The translations under genes and the position numbers were made by a program. Shown here one piece after another: positions 63,982-64,000 of a DNA stretch of 64,000 nucleotides. The first letter of the stretch is position 1. Each line of letters starts with the position of its first letter. The stretch is from NCBI RefSeq assembly GCF_030680395.1, contig NZ_JAUXVR010000029.1, positions 1 through 64,000 of the forward strand, given 5' to 3'. Below the pieces are notes generated by a model. It was not told the origin of the DNA, made no database searches, and saw nothing but the letters and a program-made list of their open reading frames with translations. This DNA comes from Methylobacter sp. GTDB taxonomy: Bacteria > Pseudomonadota > Gammaproteobacteria > Methylococcales > Methylomonadaceae.

Positions 63982-64000
63982 GATTAATAAAACAATGATT

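Overview
The window is mostly a conserved gammaproteobacterial chromosome segment. Gene content (MxaD-like SRPBCC protein, YVTN beta-propeller, membrane pyrophosphatase, candidate PPi-type PEPCK, PabB next to an MfnE-like amino acid kinase) suggests a methanotroph/methylotroph; that is inference, no phylogeny was run. Housekeeping blocks: hemF; argD-argF; ilvD; argA; cpdA; an ABC-2 exporter pair; ppx; hppA; lemA/TPM; yceD-rpmF-plsX-fabHDG-acpP-fabF-pabC-mltG-tmk-holB-pilZ-tatD; cysC; murU-amgK; lptD-surA; rnd; pabB. Accessory content: a PD-(D/E)XK nuclease-like protein, a YoeB-type TA locus with a broken toxin, a HicAB locus with a frameshifted toxin, an intact HicAB locus, and a SIR2-like protein near the right edge. 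The most unusual signal is a dispersed repeat of about 48 bp (core GACGACTGCATGGACGCAGGAGGTAGAGCAAYGCAGGGAGCRRTTGCC). It is tandemly duplicated in frame inside amgK, forms the C-terminus of pabC, lies in the 5' part of a stand-alone DbpA-type RNA-binding ORF, interrupts yoeB, and sits inside an inverted-repeat-bounded intergenic element between acpP and fabF. It is free of stops in five of six frames and some copies carry an AGGAGG-N7-ATG arrangement. Several MITE/REP-like palindromes and a decayed IS110-like transposase remnant are also present. No tRNA, rRNA, CRISPR array or prophage was recognised.
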